Of a stretch of 64,000 bases of DNA, positions 1-11,681 are shown in pieces. Each line of letters opens with the position of its first letter. Positions within the stretch are counted from its first letter, which is position 1. The stretch comes from Blumeriella jaapii. Its lineage: Eukaryota > Ascomycota > Leotiomycetes > Helotiales > Drepanopezizaceae. The stretch covers positions 558,001-622,000 of the forward strand of contig VWND01000009.1 in the NCBI GenBank assembly GCA_009599575.1, written 5' to 3'. The position numbers and the translations under genes are program-made. The notes below the pieces were generated by a model. The model searched no databases, was not told where the DNA came from, and saw only the letters and a program-made list of their open reading frames with translations.

Positions 1-2
1 TG

Positions 3-1448
3 CGGATCCGCTGGTTCGGACAGTTCAAGTCGGATCCTGAGTTCATCATCGAGAAGAAGTTGATACACGAGAATGGGACTAGCGAGGAGCAGAAATTCGC
101 AATCAAGGAGAAATTTATCCAGCCATTCATCAAGGGCACATACAAGATGGAAAAGAGCATTCAGAAGATGGAACGTCAGGGTCAGCCTGTGGCTCGGATT
201 CAAGAGTTCAAGAGCACAGTCGCAGAGATCCAGAACTTCATTTTAGAGAAGGAATTGCAACCAGTTCTCCGGGCAAACTATACCCGGACGGCGTTTCAAA
301 AGCCTCTCGATGATCGAGTCAGAATCTCTATCGATACCTCGGTGGCTTTCATCAGGGAGGATGCCATTGATCCGGACAGGCCTTGCAGGAACCCCGACAG
401 CTGGCACAGGCTCGACATCGACGAGGGTGAAATGGTATACCCGTTCCCGAATGTGCACAAGGGCGAGATTTCCAGATTTCCTTACTCAATTCTCGAGATC
501 AAGGTCAAGGAGGAGGTGTCGAAGAAACATCCTCAGTGGGTAGAAGACTTGATGGCATCTCATCTCGTCCACAAGGCTCCTCGATTCTCCAAGTTCGTTC
601 ACGGAGTTGCATCTCTCTTTGAGGACAATGTCAACAACCTACCCTTCTGGCTCGGTGAGCTCGAGACCGATATTCGCAAGGATCCGCAAGCCGCGTTCAA
701 TGAGGAGGAAGAGAGGAAGGCGAAGAAGGCCGAGACTGAGCAAGCCGTGGGTAGTCTGCTCGGGGGGTCTGTCGGCAAGAGTTACCGAGCTCCAGTCAGC
801 TCACCACTGGGCAAATCGTACATGGAGGAGCGCATGACCGCCGATGACCGTGCGGGCAAGCAAACAAGTTCCAGCGGCCGCGGTCAGAGATCGCTCACAC
901 AGGATATCGAAGAGGGCGACGAGGACGAGGAACAAGGCACTCGCAATCAAGCTAGCTACGGAACCATGGGCTCTCTCTTCCCATCCGCGAGGTCTTTTAC
1001 CAAGTACGCGCAAGCTCGCAAACAGCGCAATGTTGTCCTGCCGCCCGGAGTCACGAAACCTACGCTGCTCATCAAGGATTCGGGTCCGCTCCGGGTAGAG
1101 CCGAAGGTGTGGCTTGCCAACGAGAGAACGTTCCTCAAGTGGCAGCATATCTGCGTGCTCCTTGGAGTCCTGGCCGTCTCACTCTACAACAGCGCTGGTC
1201 AGAACGAGATCGCTAAGGTTTTTGGCGTCGTGTTCTTGGTCGTGTCCATCTTTACCGGTGTCTGGGGTACGGTCCAACACCGGATCCGGAGGAACATGAT
1301 CGTGGAGCGGAGTGGTAAGGACTTTGATAATATGGTTGGGCCGATTATCGTCAGCGTTGCTCTGATGGTCTCCCTCATCATCAACGCGTGTCTCCAGGCA
1401 AGCGTGATCCTCGATGTTGCTGCGAGCATTGTTACTGACGGCGTATAG
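3..1448 (+). CDS. SPX-VTC vacuolar transporter chaperone subunit (VTC2/3/4 family), 3' part
   Basis: This is the C-terminal part of a subunit of the vacuolar transporter chaperone complex, which makes polyphosphate from ATP and moves it into the vacuole. The frame is open from the left edge of the window, so the N-terminal SPX domain and part of the catalytic tunnel lie outside. Visible are the end of the VTC polymerase domain, with the Glu of the YSILEIK strand and the Lys of the RFSKFVHG motif (both correspond to catalytic positions in Vtc4), then an acidic low-complexity linker. After that comes a DUF202-type membrane domain starting at VEPKVWLANERTF with three hydrophobic segments. The C-terminal domain is closer to yeast Vtc2/Vtc3 than to Vtc4, while the polymerase residues are kept, so the paralogue is left open. 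No intron is seen in the visible part. Confidence 0.9.
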   Translation, partial: RIRWFGQFKSDPEFIIEKKLIHENGTSEEQKFAIKEKFIQPFIKGTYKMEKSIQKMERQGQPVARIQEFKSTVAEIQNFILEKELQPVLRANYTRTAFQKPLDDRVRISIDTSVAFIREDAIDPDRPCRNPDSWHRLDIDEGEMVYPFPNVHKGEISRFPYSILEIKVKEEVSKKHPQWVEDLMASHLVHKAPRFSKFVHGVASLFEDNVNNLPFWLGELETDIRKDPQAAFNEEEERKAKKAETEQAVGSLLGGSVGKSYRAPVSSPLGKSYMEERMTADDRAGKQTSSSGRGQRSLTQDIEEGDEDEEQGTRNQASYGTMGSLFPSARSFTKYAQARKQRNVVLPPGVTKPTLLIKDSGPLRVEPKVWLANERTFLKWQHICVLLGVLAVSLYNSAGQNEIAKVFGVVFLVVSIFTGVWGTVQHRIRRNMIVERSGKDFDNMVGPIIVSVALMVSLIINACLQASVILDVAASIVTDGV

Positions 1449-2094
1449 TTTGATGCTGCATTGAAGAAATTCAACGATCCTGCTCATGGTAATGGCACTG
1501 CTGTCGCTAGCGGTGTGCAGGACGCGAGGATTGAGCTGATGTGAAGGGGGTTGGGGGGAGGGGGAGGGGGGGGCACTCAGCATGAAGGTGTGTCTGGGAG
1601 AGCAGTGAGAGAAGGGAAATCAATCGTACGAGGCGGACCGAGGGACAATGTGTAGATAATTGGTGAGGCTTTTGTAACAAAATACCATGATCAGGCAAAC
1701 ATTTCGTCTTCCTCGACTGGACATCTGCAGGCTGGCAAGGCTGGCCAGAACGTGCAACTCTAGGCACAACTAGCGCGGGCGCAAGTATGCACAGGACTAC
1801 TACTGTCTGTACTGTATCGATGTACTGAAGCTGAAGCCTTCCCCTCCACCTCGATGATGTTCCCCCGACCCACCAATCATACTCGAAACATGCCTTGTGT
1901 AGAGAACAGCGTTTCTCGTCGTCAGAGCAGAACTCTCATACGCACATCCAACACAACCGAAGATGGAGATCCACCAACATCTGTCCCCGCGGCCCTGACC
2001 GTGCTCAGCCTCGCCTCAGACCGCGAACAAACACATCCATCTACCATCTCAAGTCGACCCGGCACAGGTGCCGTAGACGGATGGACACTTCACC
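1449..2094. other. Intergenic, VTC gene to conserved unknown
   Basis: No gene is supported here. It contains a G-rich run near 1548-1572 shortly after the VTC stop codon and then the presumed 5' leader of the next gene. Confidence 0.5.
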
Positions 2095-4488
2095 ATGAGC
2101 GACACCAAACGAAAGATCCTCGGCCTTTTCCGGAGTCGCAGCGCGGCTGATAACACTAGGGAGTCCGCGAAGAATGTAACTGTCTGCCCCTCCTACTGCT
2201 CGCCGTCTTGGATGTCGTCTCTGTCTAACACCGACCGCGCAGGAGAAGGAGAAAGAGAAAGAGAGAGACCGCGAGAGAGACCGCGAGAGAGACCGAGACA
2301 GGGACAATGACCGTAGACACCGCCACGATCAATCGGTTCCACGCCACAGAGACAGAGAGCACAGCGAGTCGCCTCGTAACCCGCGGCGTCGTTCCTCGGC
2401 CTCGAATACACATCCGAGTCCCAGCCCCGAGCCTCTGCCTGTAGCTGTACCGGTATGGCCGCCGCCGGGATACACGCGGCAGGAGTCGCTCTCACAGGGC
2501 CGCGCCATGGAGCTCATCGCCACAGGCGTGCCAGTCTTCAAGGGCATCCGACACTCGATCCCACACGCCACCGACGAATACTACCAACTGTACGCTGTGT
2601 GTGTAGGTGCTGTCGGCACGGATAGCGCGGAGCTGTACACGGCAGCGTTTGCGGCGTGCTCGCTGAGTCTGCTCGGGGAGGGCGTGCCCAAGAAACCATG
2701 GGAGACGCTGGAGCAGCCCAGCATGGCCTTCTGCTACGGATCGCGCGCGGGTACCGTGACCCTGAATCACTGGGTGGCGCTGAGCGGGCATGTGAACCCG
2801 GTCATCGAGCTCCGGGATCCTAGGGTCGAGCCCAGGGAGGTGGAACTGTCGACGATCCTCGAGCGGCTGATCTTCCTCGAGGACGGTTTCGAGGAGGAGG
2901 AGGAGCAGGAAGATCTCATGTACAAGAACCTGTACCGCACCTTGCTGCGAGACCCGGACCGCCTGCGAAGCCCGCACCGCGCCATGGAGCGGCAGATTGC
3001 AGACCTGATCATGGTGCTGTCGCGCCGGCAGTGGATTGACTTCAGCCGGCCTGGAAATCAAGTCGTGGCCAAATTTTTCGCCAACGCGCACTACACGGAC
3101 CAGGGGCGGCACAAGCTGTTCTTTCACCAGCTTCTGCTGAGCATGGAGCTGTTTCTCAGGATCCATTCGAGGCAGCATGCCATCTATGCGAAGGAGAAGC
3201 TGCTCGCGCAGTTGCCGCCGTGCGTCAAATGGGACATGGCGTTGGCGATGAGGTGGAGGGAGTGTATGAGCGTGAGGAAGTCCGAATCGGGGAAGAAGCC
3301 GGAGACGAGTGAGTTAACTATTGAGACTGGGAAATCTGCTGACACTTCACAGTTCGGTACCATCTTCACAACAAGAAATCTCAGGTCAAAGCATTACGGA
3401 AGTTTGCTAGGGTGATGAAGTGGCCCAATCTAATCCAGGTTGACGAAGTGCTCAAAGACCGGGATAGAGATGCTACCCCTCTGGAAGACCGCTCCTCAGA
3501 CGCCATGTCCTACTTTACGGGCGTGATCCTACCTGGTGCCACCCTCCCCTGGCTGATCATGAACTCCCTCATCGATTGTGACAACGACGGCGGCAACGCT
3601 CTCGCGGCCCTCACGCACATGCACCCCCATAGCGGCTTTCAATACCGGGGCCAAACCTACTGGTCCTCCACCTCCATCGTCGGAAAGGTCCTGGCTCCCA
3701 CCTGTCGCGAAGTAGCAGGATGGATCGGACCCTCCCGCTCAGCACCAGACCTGGCCCGTATACAAATCGCACGCATCCGACAACGGCGCCCTAAACAGCG
3801 TCTCACGGTGAGCGACATCAGCAGCATGACCGAGCGCTCTGACTGTCTCGGCCCCCCGTCCGAAAAATACCCGATCTCCGAATACCAGATCCTGCTCCCG
3901 GAGAACGACCCTTACAATCTCGTGAACACCATCCGCATCGAGAAGCTCGCGCTCAGGCCTATCTCCACACCCAGCACTTCCCCTTCGCCCTCGCGATCGT
4001 CCAGCCAGGGCGACAGCGGGAAGCCGCTCACGTACGACGCGGCGGTGCAATTCGCGATTGAGGGCAAGTCGTGGCCGCTGCGCCTCTCCTACGACGTCTC
4101 TTTCGTCTCCGCACACCCCTGTTCAAGGAGGCCGCACCCGCTCTTCTTCGACTACGTGTACAGGGCCGTCAAGATCGACGAGCTGCTCACCGTGCGCAAC
4201 TGGGGTGGTCTGAACATGAACATCCACCCGGGCAGCGAGTCCAGCGATCCGCCCCGGTCCGGCGAGCGCGACGATGAAGAGGATGAGGAGAAGGTGCTGG
4301 TGGTGGAGGCGTTTGGCGTTGCGGACAATGAGGTCCTCGCCAGGGCGTGGTGCAGCCACTGGGGCCTGTCGGCCGTCGTGGCGGATATTGAGCACTGTTG
4401 TATGGCGTGTGCGATCAGAGAAGCTTATGCGGCGTGTTTGACTGTTGTGATTCTTGTTGAGGGGGTGGCCCAGGATAGCGATTCGTGA
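2095..4488 (+). CDS. Conserved unknown protein, about 760 residues
   Basis: I do not recognise a characterised family. The model has three exons: 2095-2175, 2243-3308 and 3353-4488. Donors (GTAACT, GTGAGT) and acceptors (CGCAG, CACAG) join in phase and give one uninterrupted frame. The protein starts with a basic stretch (MSDTKRKILGLFRSRS) followed by an Arg/Glu/Asp-alternating segment encoded by a GAGAGACCGC-like repeat at about 2255-2305, then a Ser/Pro-rich linker. The rest is a globular region of about 600 residues with an acidic patch (EDGFEEEEEQ) in the middle and a Ser-rich loop near residue 590. No signal peptide or membrane segment is evident. The second half (MSYFTGVILPGATLPW, then NSLIDCDND) looks folded. 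The composition suggests an intracellular protein; function is unknown. Confidence 0.7.
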
Positions 4489-5647
4489 AGGGGAGGGTGT
4501 CAAGGTGCAAGGCGAGGGCTTCGAGACATGAAAAGATCACGGGCATCAATCTGTAGTATGGGCGGGATAAGGACGTTTGGCCTGGGCTGGGTCGTTGTTG
4601 TTGGCATGGCATGGCATCGCATGGGACGGAAAGGGACGGGATATACCAGGCGTTTAGTCTAGTTTCTGCAGCGGCTTTTTCTTTCTCTCGGTTTCTGATC
4701 GTGGGAGGGATTGGTTTCTTTCTCGAGGTACCCACGAGCTAGAATTCGGAATCCGAATTGACGTTCGGTCAAATCGTCCTTGTTCGGAGGCGGAGGAGGC
4801 ATAGAGTCGACACCACGTGATACTGTCAACTGCCCAACGAGGTAGGAGCTTGGCCAGAATGTACAGTTGTACAGTACAGTGCAGTCATAGTATGTATGTG
4901 TCTGCGTGCCCGAGGCCCCTCACATATCTATACCTTTGGTCGCGTACCTGTTGCCAATCAAAATCAGCTGTGCTGATCAACCTGAATCTGGTTGCCAGGA
5001 AGTGTGAGGCGTTTTTTGGGGGGGAGCGGGGGGGGGTTTCTTCTTCTTTTGCTATATCTGATACACATGTACTGTAATGTACATACTTTCCCTAGGTATG
5101 TACTGTATGTTTGTACAGTATGTAAATAGGGGGGAGGGAGGGTACAGAAGCGAGAGAGATAGGGATAGGGACATATGTAGGCGCCGAAGTACCTCAAATC
5201 TGCTCACATACATACATACTACATTTCTCACCAATTAGTGCACGCTTGCTTGCTGCTCGCCCTGTGCATTTTCCTTCTCAATCTTGCTCGTGCTGCTGTT
5301 TTCAGGCCTGTTTACTACTGTACTACTGTACTGTACTGTACAGCGAGAGAGACGTGCGGTCCTCGCGCCGATAGATAGATAGATGCAGCTCAAAAGGGAG
5401 GGGGCGGAAAGGGAGGGAGTGAGTGGGTGGGTGTCCGGGCATGACGGGTGAGTACAAATACAGCGCCGCCGGTCTGCTTGGACTTGGGATCTGGGTTCTG
5501 CAGTACTGTACAAGTAGTACACTGCACGGCTTCGCCTCCCTCTGTCTGGGAGTTTTTTGCTTTTTTCTTTTTTTGGGGGGGTGGTCTCTCGATTGGATTT
5601 CGATGATAACAACCAGCTGCAAGCGAGCAAGCGAGCAAGCGAGCGTG
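4489..5647. other. Intergenic region rich in TACTGTAC-type palindromes
   Basis: No gene is supported. The stretch 4860-5520 contains many overlapping copies of TACTGTA/TGTACAGTA, a short (GATA)n run near 5370 and homopolymer G runs near 5020-5035 and 5575. Confidence 0.5.
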
Positions 5648-5731
5648 ATGGCGGCAGTCCTCAAGGTTGCTTTGGGGCGTCTACCAGCGGAGCCTACACT
5701 CGCACCACGAGCGTCAATACCGATGTTGAAA

Positions 5732-5763
<32 letters not shown>

Positions 5764-6901
5764 ACGCGATCTGAATCTGGAGGAGGAGGAGGAGGAGGCG
5801 CACTCACCGGAGCCGAGGAGTCTCGCTTCACCGGACGGATCAACTGACGCTTCTCGGCGAGGAGATATCGACATCGATGTCGTGAAGGGGGAAGAGGAGG
5901 GGGTGGTGTCGTCAACATCGGTCTCAACACCTGTGTTTCCGCTGCTGGGTAACCTCCCGCTGGAGTTGTTGTATCAGGTTGCTGGGCATTAGTACGTTCC
6001 TCTTCCCCTTCCTCTTGCTCTTCCTCTTCTCCCTTCTCTCACTCTCTCTTCCTTTCCTTCTCCACCCTGCGAATCACCCGCCCTCTCTAGCTTCAGAAAG
6101 CTCGAAACGGCCTCCCTTCCCCCCCCCTCTCTCAGCCGACGAAAACGAAGAGAAGAAGAAAAGAAAGAAAGAGAGGAAGAACACAAAAAGAGAGGAAAAG
6201 CTAACGCCCCCCAAAGCTATTCCCACCTCCCACCGCTCGCCATAACCCCCGCCAACCTCCACGATCCCTTGCACTTGCACACGCCTCTCTCGCAATCCCT
6301 TTTTCTCTCCTCCTCCTCCTCATGTCTCCCCCCCCACACCAACAACAACAGCAAGCCCAAGATCCGCACCTCTCGCGCCCCCGACAACGAAAGCAAGCTC
6401 CCCCTCCCCCCCTCCCTCTTCCACCAAAACGCCATCTTCCTCTTCGCCTGCCCCTCCCTGCTGGCGCCCTTCGCCGCGCCGTACGCGCGCAGGCGCGACG
6501 TGCGGCGCGTCCGCATCCAGAACGGCGGTCCTGCCCGGTGCGCGCGTCGCGCGGCGGGCGCCGCGGAGGGAAGCGGGAAGCGGGACTGGGTGTACAGCTT
6601 GCTCGAGAATTTCGACGCGCTGGAGGAGGTGGTGTTCGTTGTTGGCGATGGGGGTGGGGGTGGGAGTGCGTGCTTCGATCCCGGGAGTGGCGGGCGGGGG
6701 ATGCGGGATGGAGGTGAGGTGGGGAAGTGGTGGGATGCTGTGAGGGATGCTGTGAGGGAGGGCTGGTGGGCGGCGGCGGCGACGGCGGCGTCGAGAGGAG
6801 GGAAAGAGAATGGGGGCGTGAGGAGGAATGGGTTGAGTCTGAGGCTTGAGTGTGAGGCGGGGGATGTGCTGAGGGAGGAGAGAATTGGCTGGTCTTCGTG
6901 A
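5648..6901 (+). CDS. PolyQ protein with an F-box/2EXR-like segment (tentative)
   Basis: The two-exon model is 5648-5991 and 6352-6901. The donor GTACGT and acceptor AACAACAG join in phase (TA|C gives Tyr). Eight CAG codons at 5732-5755 and a GAG-rich run around 5781-5798 encode a polyglutamine tract followed by a polyglutamate tract. The segment PLLGNLPLELLYQVAGHY resembles the start of fungal F-box-like or 2EXR proteins, and LLENFDALEEVVFVVGD resembles the conserved strand that follows in that group. The intron is long for this genome (360 nt) and extremely pyrimidine-rich, so a missed small exon is possible. An in-frame upstream extension exists, but the Met at 5648 is the more natural start. 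The C-terminal third is low-complexity (Gly-rich, then Arg/Glu-rich). Function is not established. Confidence 0.45.
5732..5755 (+). repeat. (CAG)8 microsatellite, coding
   Basis: Eight perfect CAG codons encode polyglutamine inside the preceding gene. Slippage here would change the length of the tract without breaking the frame. Confidence 0.85.
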
Positions 6902-7487
6902 GGGAGTGGTGAGAGAGGTGTCGTGGCCGAGAAGCCCTCGCGAGAGAGGGGGCTGATGGGATTTGGTGCAGTATTGCGTTGTTTCTTCAGCCGGGATGCT
7001 GCAAATGATTTTCCAGCCTGGGCGTTTTCAAGCGTTGAGTGATTTGAATGCTTGCTTTTACGTGATGTTCTAAGCCGCTGGAGTATCGTGTCACACAAGT
7101 AAACAATTAAGCGAAGCTTCTCCTCCGGATGGAAAAAGAAGGAAGGAAATATGCGAGCCGTGAGCGATTGAAGATCTGTGGAATACCACATTCCAGGTCT
7201 TTGCAGAATGCAACATAGGAGAGTTCTGACTCGAGCGATTCTGGTTTCAGGTCGAGGAGGGGGAAGAGGAAGCGGAGTAACAAGCGTCATCTTCCTTCTC
7301 CGTAGATTCTGAGATCGTCTATTCTACCAAGACACCCCCCTCCCTGTTCGAGTTCCTGATGTAAATGCGCCGAGAACAACACAATCCTCCTCTTCAAAGC
7401 CATCTCATCCAATCCCGAATTGTCACAGAAACCCGTCCCTTTCTCCCAGCCAATCTCATCTTCGGGCCCCAACCGACGCAAGCCCTC
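6902..7487. other. Convergent intergenic region
   Basis: This lies between the 3' ends of the polyQ gene and PXMP4. Several open frames cross it on the minus strand but have low-complexity composition. I see no supported gene. Confidence 0.4.
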
Positions 7488-8361
7488 TCATTTATTGTAG
7501 ATCAAGAAATTTCTCAGGCTGTCCCAGTGATCGCTCTGCACATAGATGTAATCCATACTACTCCTGAGCCCGCTCTGCACCGTGTCGGGATACCACCTAA
7601 AGAGCCACATCACGCTACCCAACTCAGCGCCGCGAAGACCGGCCACGCATCGTGCCCTATCCGTTTCGAGAGCGCGGGGGATTTGACGAGGCCAGCAGAC
7701 GGCTGTATCGAGAGCTGTGCTAGCGAGAGACAGACTCGTGCGAAGACTACCCAAACCGTCAACAACCATCCATGGGCGATCGAAGAAGAATCATCACATC
7801 GTGGGCAGAAAAGAGATGAGCATGCCTACCGAAGATCACAATCTGTTTGCTAACAGAACTAACGTTACCCCTCTTGCTCCTCCTCCCAAAGACTAGATAC
7901 CCGCCCAGCAAGCCTGAGAAAAACGTATCGTACGGGCCCTCCGTTCCCGGCTCGCTCCCCATGTGCTTCAGCCCCAGCATCGCGAGCTTGTAGATCGTCG
8001 CGTACTGGGCCAGGTTCTGCGCGTGCGTCTTGGTCGCTCTCAGGATCAGTCCGACCTTCTCCCTCACGGTACCGGACCGGAAAAGGAAGATCATGCTGCA
8101 GACAAACGACCCGAGTTAGCCGAATGCATCTCTCGTGAAGAGGGCATCGAGAAGAGGAACGTACACCAGCGCATGCGGGAACCGCACTTTGGCACCGTAG
8201 ACGGCGCCATTGCGCGCGGCTTTCACGACAGCGAGGTAATCTGCGTATTTGGGATTGAGAACCACGCTCTCTAGCGCTCTCTACAAGGCTATTAGTATGC
8301 CACTCCTTCTGTGCGCTTGATGCGTGGAAGGAAATACCTTGACAGCCGCAACATTCGACAT
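7488..8361 (-). CDS. PXMP4: Peroxisomal membrane protein 4 (PXMP4/PMP24), frameshifted in last exon
   Basis: Peroxisomal membrane protein of the Tim17/Tim22/Tim23/PXMP4 family. Exons on the minus strand are 8338-8361, 8165-8280, 7830-8095 and 7488-7746. All joins are GT-AG and in phase (8-residue first exon, then a second exon starting ALESVVLNPKYADYL). Family features visible are the core GTVREKVGLILRATKTHAQNLA, the glycine-rich membrane segment GPYDTFFSGLLGGYLVFG and the closing YIYVQSDHWDSLRNFL. In the last exon the frame reads DAWPVFAALSWVA and then hits TGA. The conserved continuation VMWLFRWYPD is in the next frame, so one base is missing at 7613/7614 relative to an open gene. An intron cannot explain it because the only GT-AG pair there is about 22 nt apart. 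It is either a consensus error or a real lesion. The gene is divergent from RPF2. Confidence 0.85.
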
Positions 8362-8751
8362 CCTCGAGTTCCGGCTCGAGCCTCGGTATCTCTCCAAGCC
8401 AGCCCTTCAGACACAAGCCGTGTGCTCACAGCAGAGAGAGAAGTGATGCCGCCGCAGACGCTTCATCGGTGTATCTCGTTCCCGTCCTCGTCGTCAGGCC
8501 GCACTGAATCTGTAATGCTGGGATGGTGTATGTCAAAGTGTTTGGTATGTTGCGGGCGGGATGGATGGATGGTCGTGTCGGCACCGAGAAAGGGGACCCA
8601 TGTGATAGCGGGCTAAGGAGCGGCCGCTCGACGGCTGCGGCCCCACCAGAATTATTCTTTGATCAGGTTCTGCTCTCGCGATAGCAAAAACCCAAAACCC
8701 AAAACCTCTCACAGCTCCTCGTCGCCCACAGAAGCACCACTTCCATTGAAG
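8362..8751. promoter_or_regulatory. Shared divergent promoter region PXMP4 / RPF2
   Basis: The 390 bp between two divergent start codons must hold both promoters. I see no clear TATA box. Confidence 0.4.
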
Positions 8752-9788
8752 ATGCTGCGCCAAATGTACACATCCTCCATGCTCCATCCCCATCCCTCGC
8801 CTTCAAGTCAAGATCTGACCCAACCCCCAGAAAACCCCGCAACGCGCGCTCCAAACGCGCCCTCGACAAGAAAGCCCCCAAAGCCGTCGAGAACCCCAAG
8901 ACGGCCCTCTTCCTGCGCGGCACAACCTGCTCGCAGGTCGTCCAGGACGCCCTCACCGACCTGCACCAGCTGCGCATGCCGCTCGCCAAGAAGTTCACCA
9001 AGAAGAACGCCATCCACCCGTTCGAGTCGGCCGCCTCGCTCGAGTTCTTCGCCGAGAAGAACGACGCCTCGCTGCTCATCTTCGGCAGCAGCAGCAAGAA
9101 GCGTCCGCACGGCCTCACCTTCGTCCGCACCTTCGACTACAAGGTGCTGGACATGCTGGAGCTCGGCCTGGACGCCGAGAGCTGGCGCAGCCTGAAGAGT
9201 TTCAAGAACAAGAAGTGCGCCGTGGGCTTGAAGCCGATGCTGCTGTTCTCCGGCACGCCGTTCGAGGGGCCGGTCAGTAGCGAGTACACGCTGGTGAAGA
9301 GCTTCTTCACCGATTTCTTCAGAGGCGAGCCGGCGGACAAGGTGGATGTTGAGGGGCTGCAGTATATGGTGTCCATCGCGGCCAGAGATAGCGTGGATGG
9401 GGAGGAGCTGAAGCCCAGGGTGCACCTGCGCGTCTACTTGATCAAGACGAAGAGGAGTGGACAGAAGCTGCCGAGGGTCGAGGTCGAGGAGATGGGGCCG
9501 CGGATGGATTTCCGCGTGGGGCGCGTGCAGGAGGCAGACGAGAGCGTAATGAAGGAGGCGTTGAAGAGGGCACGGACGAGCGTCGAGAGGCCGAAGAAGA
9601 ACATCTCGACGGATATTGTGGGCGACAAGATGGGAAGAATACATCTGGGCAAGCAGGATCTGAAAGAGTTGCAGACGAGGAAGATGAAGGGCTTGAAGAG
9701 GAGTCGGGACGTGGCTGATTCGGAGGATGAGGAGATGGAAGACGATCTTATCGAGGAGGAGCCGGTCAAAAAGTCGAAGCGGGGTTAG
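8752..9788 (+). CDS. RPF2: Ribosome biogenesis factor RPF2 (Brix domain)
   Basis: Nucleolar Brix-domain protein that with Rrs1 loads the 5S RNP (5S rRNA, uL18, uL5) into the 60S precursor. Two exons: 8752-8765 (14 nt, MLRQ plus two bases) and 8831-9788. The splice restores the family N-terminus MLRQIKPRNARSKRALDKK, which decides the start. The Brix core runs from about residue 30 (NPKTALFLRGTTCSQ) to 240, with RPHGLTFVRTFDY and FSGTPFE as recognisable stretches. The tail is basic and then acidic (KMKGLKRSRD, DSEDEEMEDD, KKSKRG), as expected for a nucleolar protein. At 323 residues it is of normal length. The gene is intact and convergent with EMC3. Confidence 0.95.
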
Positions 9789-10466
9789 AGGGACTTGCTT
9801 TGCTTTGATGGTGTTCGGAGTTGGAGGAGTTGGTAAAGAACTCATGTGCCATCGATGCTGGCCGCGTATCAAATGTCCGGGACCAAAGCTAAGGATTTGG
9901 AAGATATTGGAATGTATCCGAGCTGCCACTACGAAAGCATCTCCTAGGTCCAGCAGATGGGCCTCTTTCCCTGATCCTGACATGTAGGGTGTGTGTACTG
10001 TTTGGAGGAGCAATCTAGCAACAGCAAATCACCAGCAGATCACAGAATCAACACCCAACCACCGGAGTGTGACCAATGCTTGTCGGCAAAACCAGGTCCC
10101 TTGATTTCCTCACACCGTTTGACACCTCTTCATGCGAGTGAAGGTCCGTACAGAAGTTCTCCTGCGAGCATCTTGAGGGCCGGTGCACTTGGTGTTGTGT
10201 GTAAGGTGGACTTCTCTTTCCCGCGCGCTTTGAATTTGGCAGCATTCGCCCCTTGGAAAGAGGCCGTCACACTATTTGAATTACCTTGAATTACCATCGC
10301 CACGTCAAGGGCAATCATCGTAAATGCGTCTGTGACGGCGACTTCAGAAACTTTTTGGATTCAGCCAGCAAGAATCGGGTATATACAAACATTGATTGCA
10401 TTCTGACTCGGACATGGCAGAACCTAGGCGAGGCCTCAGAGAGGGATGGTGCTCCGAACTTGCCAA
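9789..10466. other. Convergent intergenic region RPF2 / EMC3
   Basis: Both neighbours end here. No gene or RNA is supported. Confidence 0.45.
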
Positions 10467-11474
10467 TTACACTCTGACGGACTTCAACAGTCTATCCTCT
10501 ACACCAGACAATGTGTACTCGTGAGTCAACACAGCCAGATTCTCCGCCTCGGCCTGGAACTGCTTGTCCGGATCCGCACCTGGTCCGAACATCTGCGCCC
10601 CAGCTCCCGGGCCCATCTGTCCCATCTGTTGCGTCGCTTGACTCGCCGCTGTACCCAATGAGTCGTCGTGTCAAAAGGCGCAGAGAAGAGGGCTTACAAT
10701 TGTCACTCCCAAGAAGATAGGTGAAGACCGACTGCAGTCCAAAGATACACAGGACATACCACGAGATAGAGGACATCCACTGCGGATCCATGTCCCTCGT
10801 CGCCACACCAGCTTGCAGCATACTCTTGAACTTGATCGTCAACGGGAACGGCAGTCGAACTATGAGCCATCAATCAGGACCGGCCCTCCGTCTGTGTGAT
10901 CAAGCAGGACCTACTGATGACAAAGCCGCTGAAGAAAGCGTTGATCCAGCCCATGATGAGCGTCTGCGGTACCAGCATCGCCATGTTGCCCTTCATCATG
11001 CCCATCATGCCCTCCATGGCCGCCGGATCCGACATGGGGTTCGGGGCCGCCTGTCCCTTCCTCTCCGGTTCCTTCAAGAAGGCGCCGTTCTCGTACGCGG
11101 TGACGAGATAGTCCTTGCGGGCCTGGAACGCGGCGGGCGAGATGGCGTTGGCGTTGGAGCGCAGGTTGATGCCGCGGAGGAGGGAGCGCTGTTCGCGGAT
11201 GGCGGGGAGCTCTTGTTTCTTGGGCGCCGTTTGCATGAGGACTGTTGCGTAGTGGCGGAGGACGCCGGTCAAGATCTGAAGGATGTGAGCATTCGCCTGC
11301 CTGCGTGAAAAGAGAGAAGAAAAGAGAGAAGAAAGGACCTACCATGACCACCGTGATGGGGATCAGGATCCAATAGCTACACCCTCGTCAGCATCGATTC
11401 TCCTTCTTGTCGGCCGATGATGCTCACAAGAGCTGCGGATCCCTATGGATCGTCTGTGTAGGAGCCTGCGCCAT
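10467..11474 (-). CDS. EMC3: ER membrane protein complex subunit 3 (EMC3)
   Basis: Core insertase subunit of the ER membrane complex, of the EMC3/TMCO1 (Oxa1-related) family, inserting tail-anchored and multipass membrane proteins. Five exons on the minus strand: 11428-11474, 11343-11376, 10915-11275, 10698-10859 and 10467-10648. All joins are GT-AG and in phase and give 261 residues. Visible are a first transmembrane segment (YWILIPITVVMILTGVL), a cytosolic loop with the LPAIREQRSLLRG and PNPMSDPAAMEGMM stretches, the second and third membrane segments (VPQTLIMGWINAFFSGFV; WYVLCIFGLQSVFTYLL) separated by the basic LPFPLTIKFKSML, and a Met/Gln-rich tail. The start is shared with a short divergent promoter to SPC2, another ER protein-biogenesis gene. 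Confidence 0.95.
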
Positions 11475-11681
11475 GTTTGCCGTCGTGTTTGTGGCTCACG
11501 GTTGTGCCTGGGACAAAAGACCGTGGTGTTGATGGCTGATAGCTGGTTGACGTTGATGCGATACCCACTCTTTCGATAGCGAGCTCTGCCGTCAAGACAC
11601 GGTTCCCCAACTCGCGTCGTCGACTTGGCCTCGTCCGCACCAAATCAACCAACTTTCGACTTTCTCTCCACAACAGCAAAG
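11475..11681. promoter_or_regulatory. Compact bidirectional promoter EMC3 / SPC2
   Basis: Only 207 bp separate the two start codons of genes that both act in ER protein insertion and processing, so co-regulation is plausible (inference). No TATA box is obvious. Confidence 0.45.

Noticed and set aside
6217..7290. 357-residue minus-strand frame
   Set aside because: It overlaps the polyQ gene's intron and second exon; Ser/Pro/Leu-rich composition follows from pyrimidine-rich DNA on the other strand.
8808..10013. 401-residue frame on the minus strand opposite RPF2
   Set aside because: It is a codon-bias shadow of the intact RPF2 gene; composition is Leu/His/Arg-rich with no motif.
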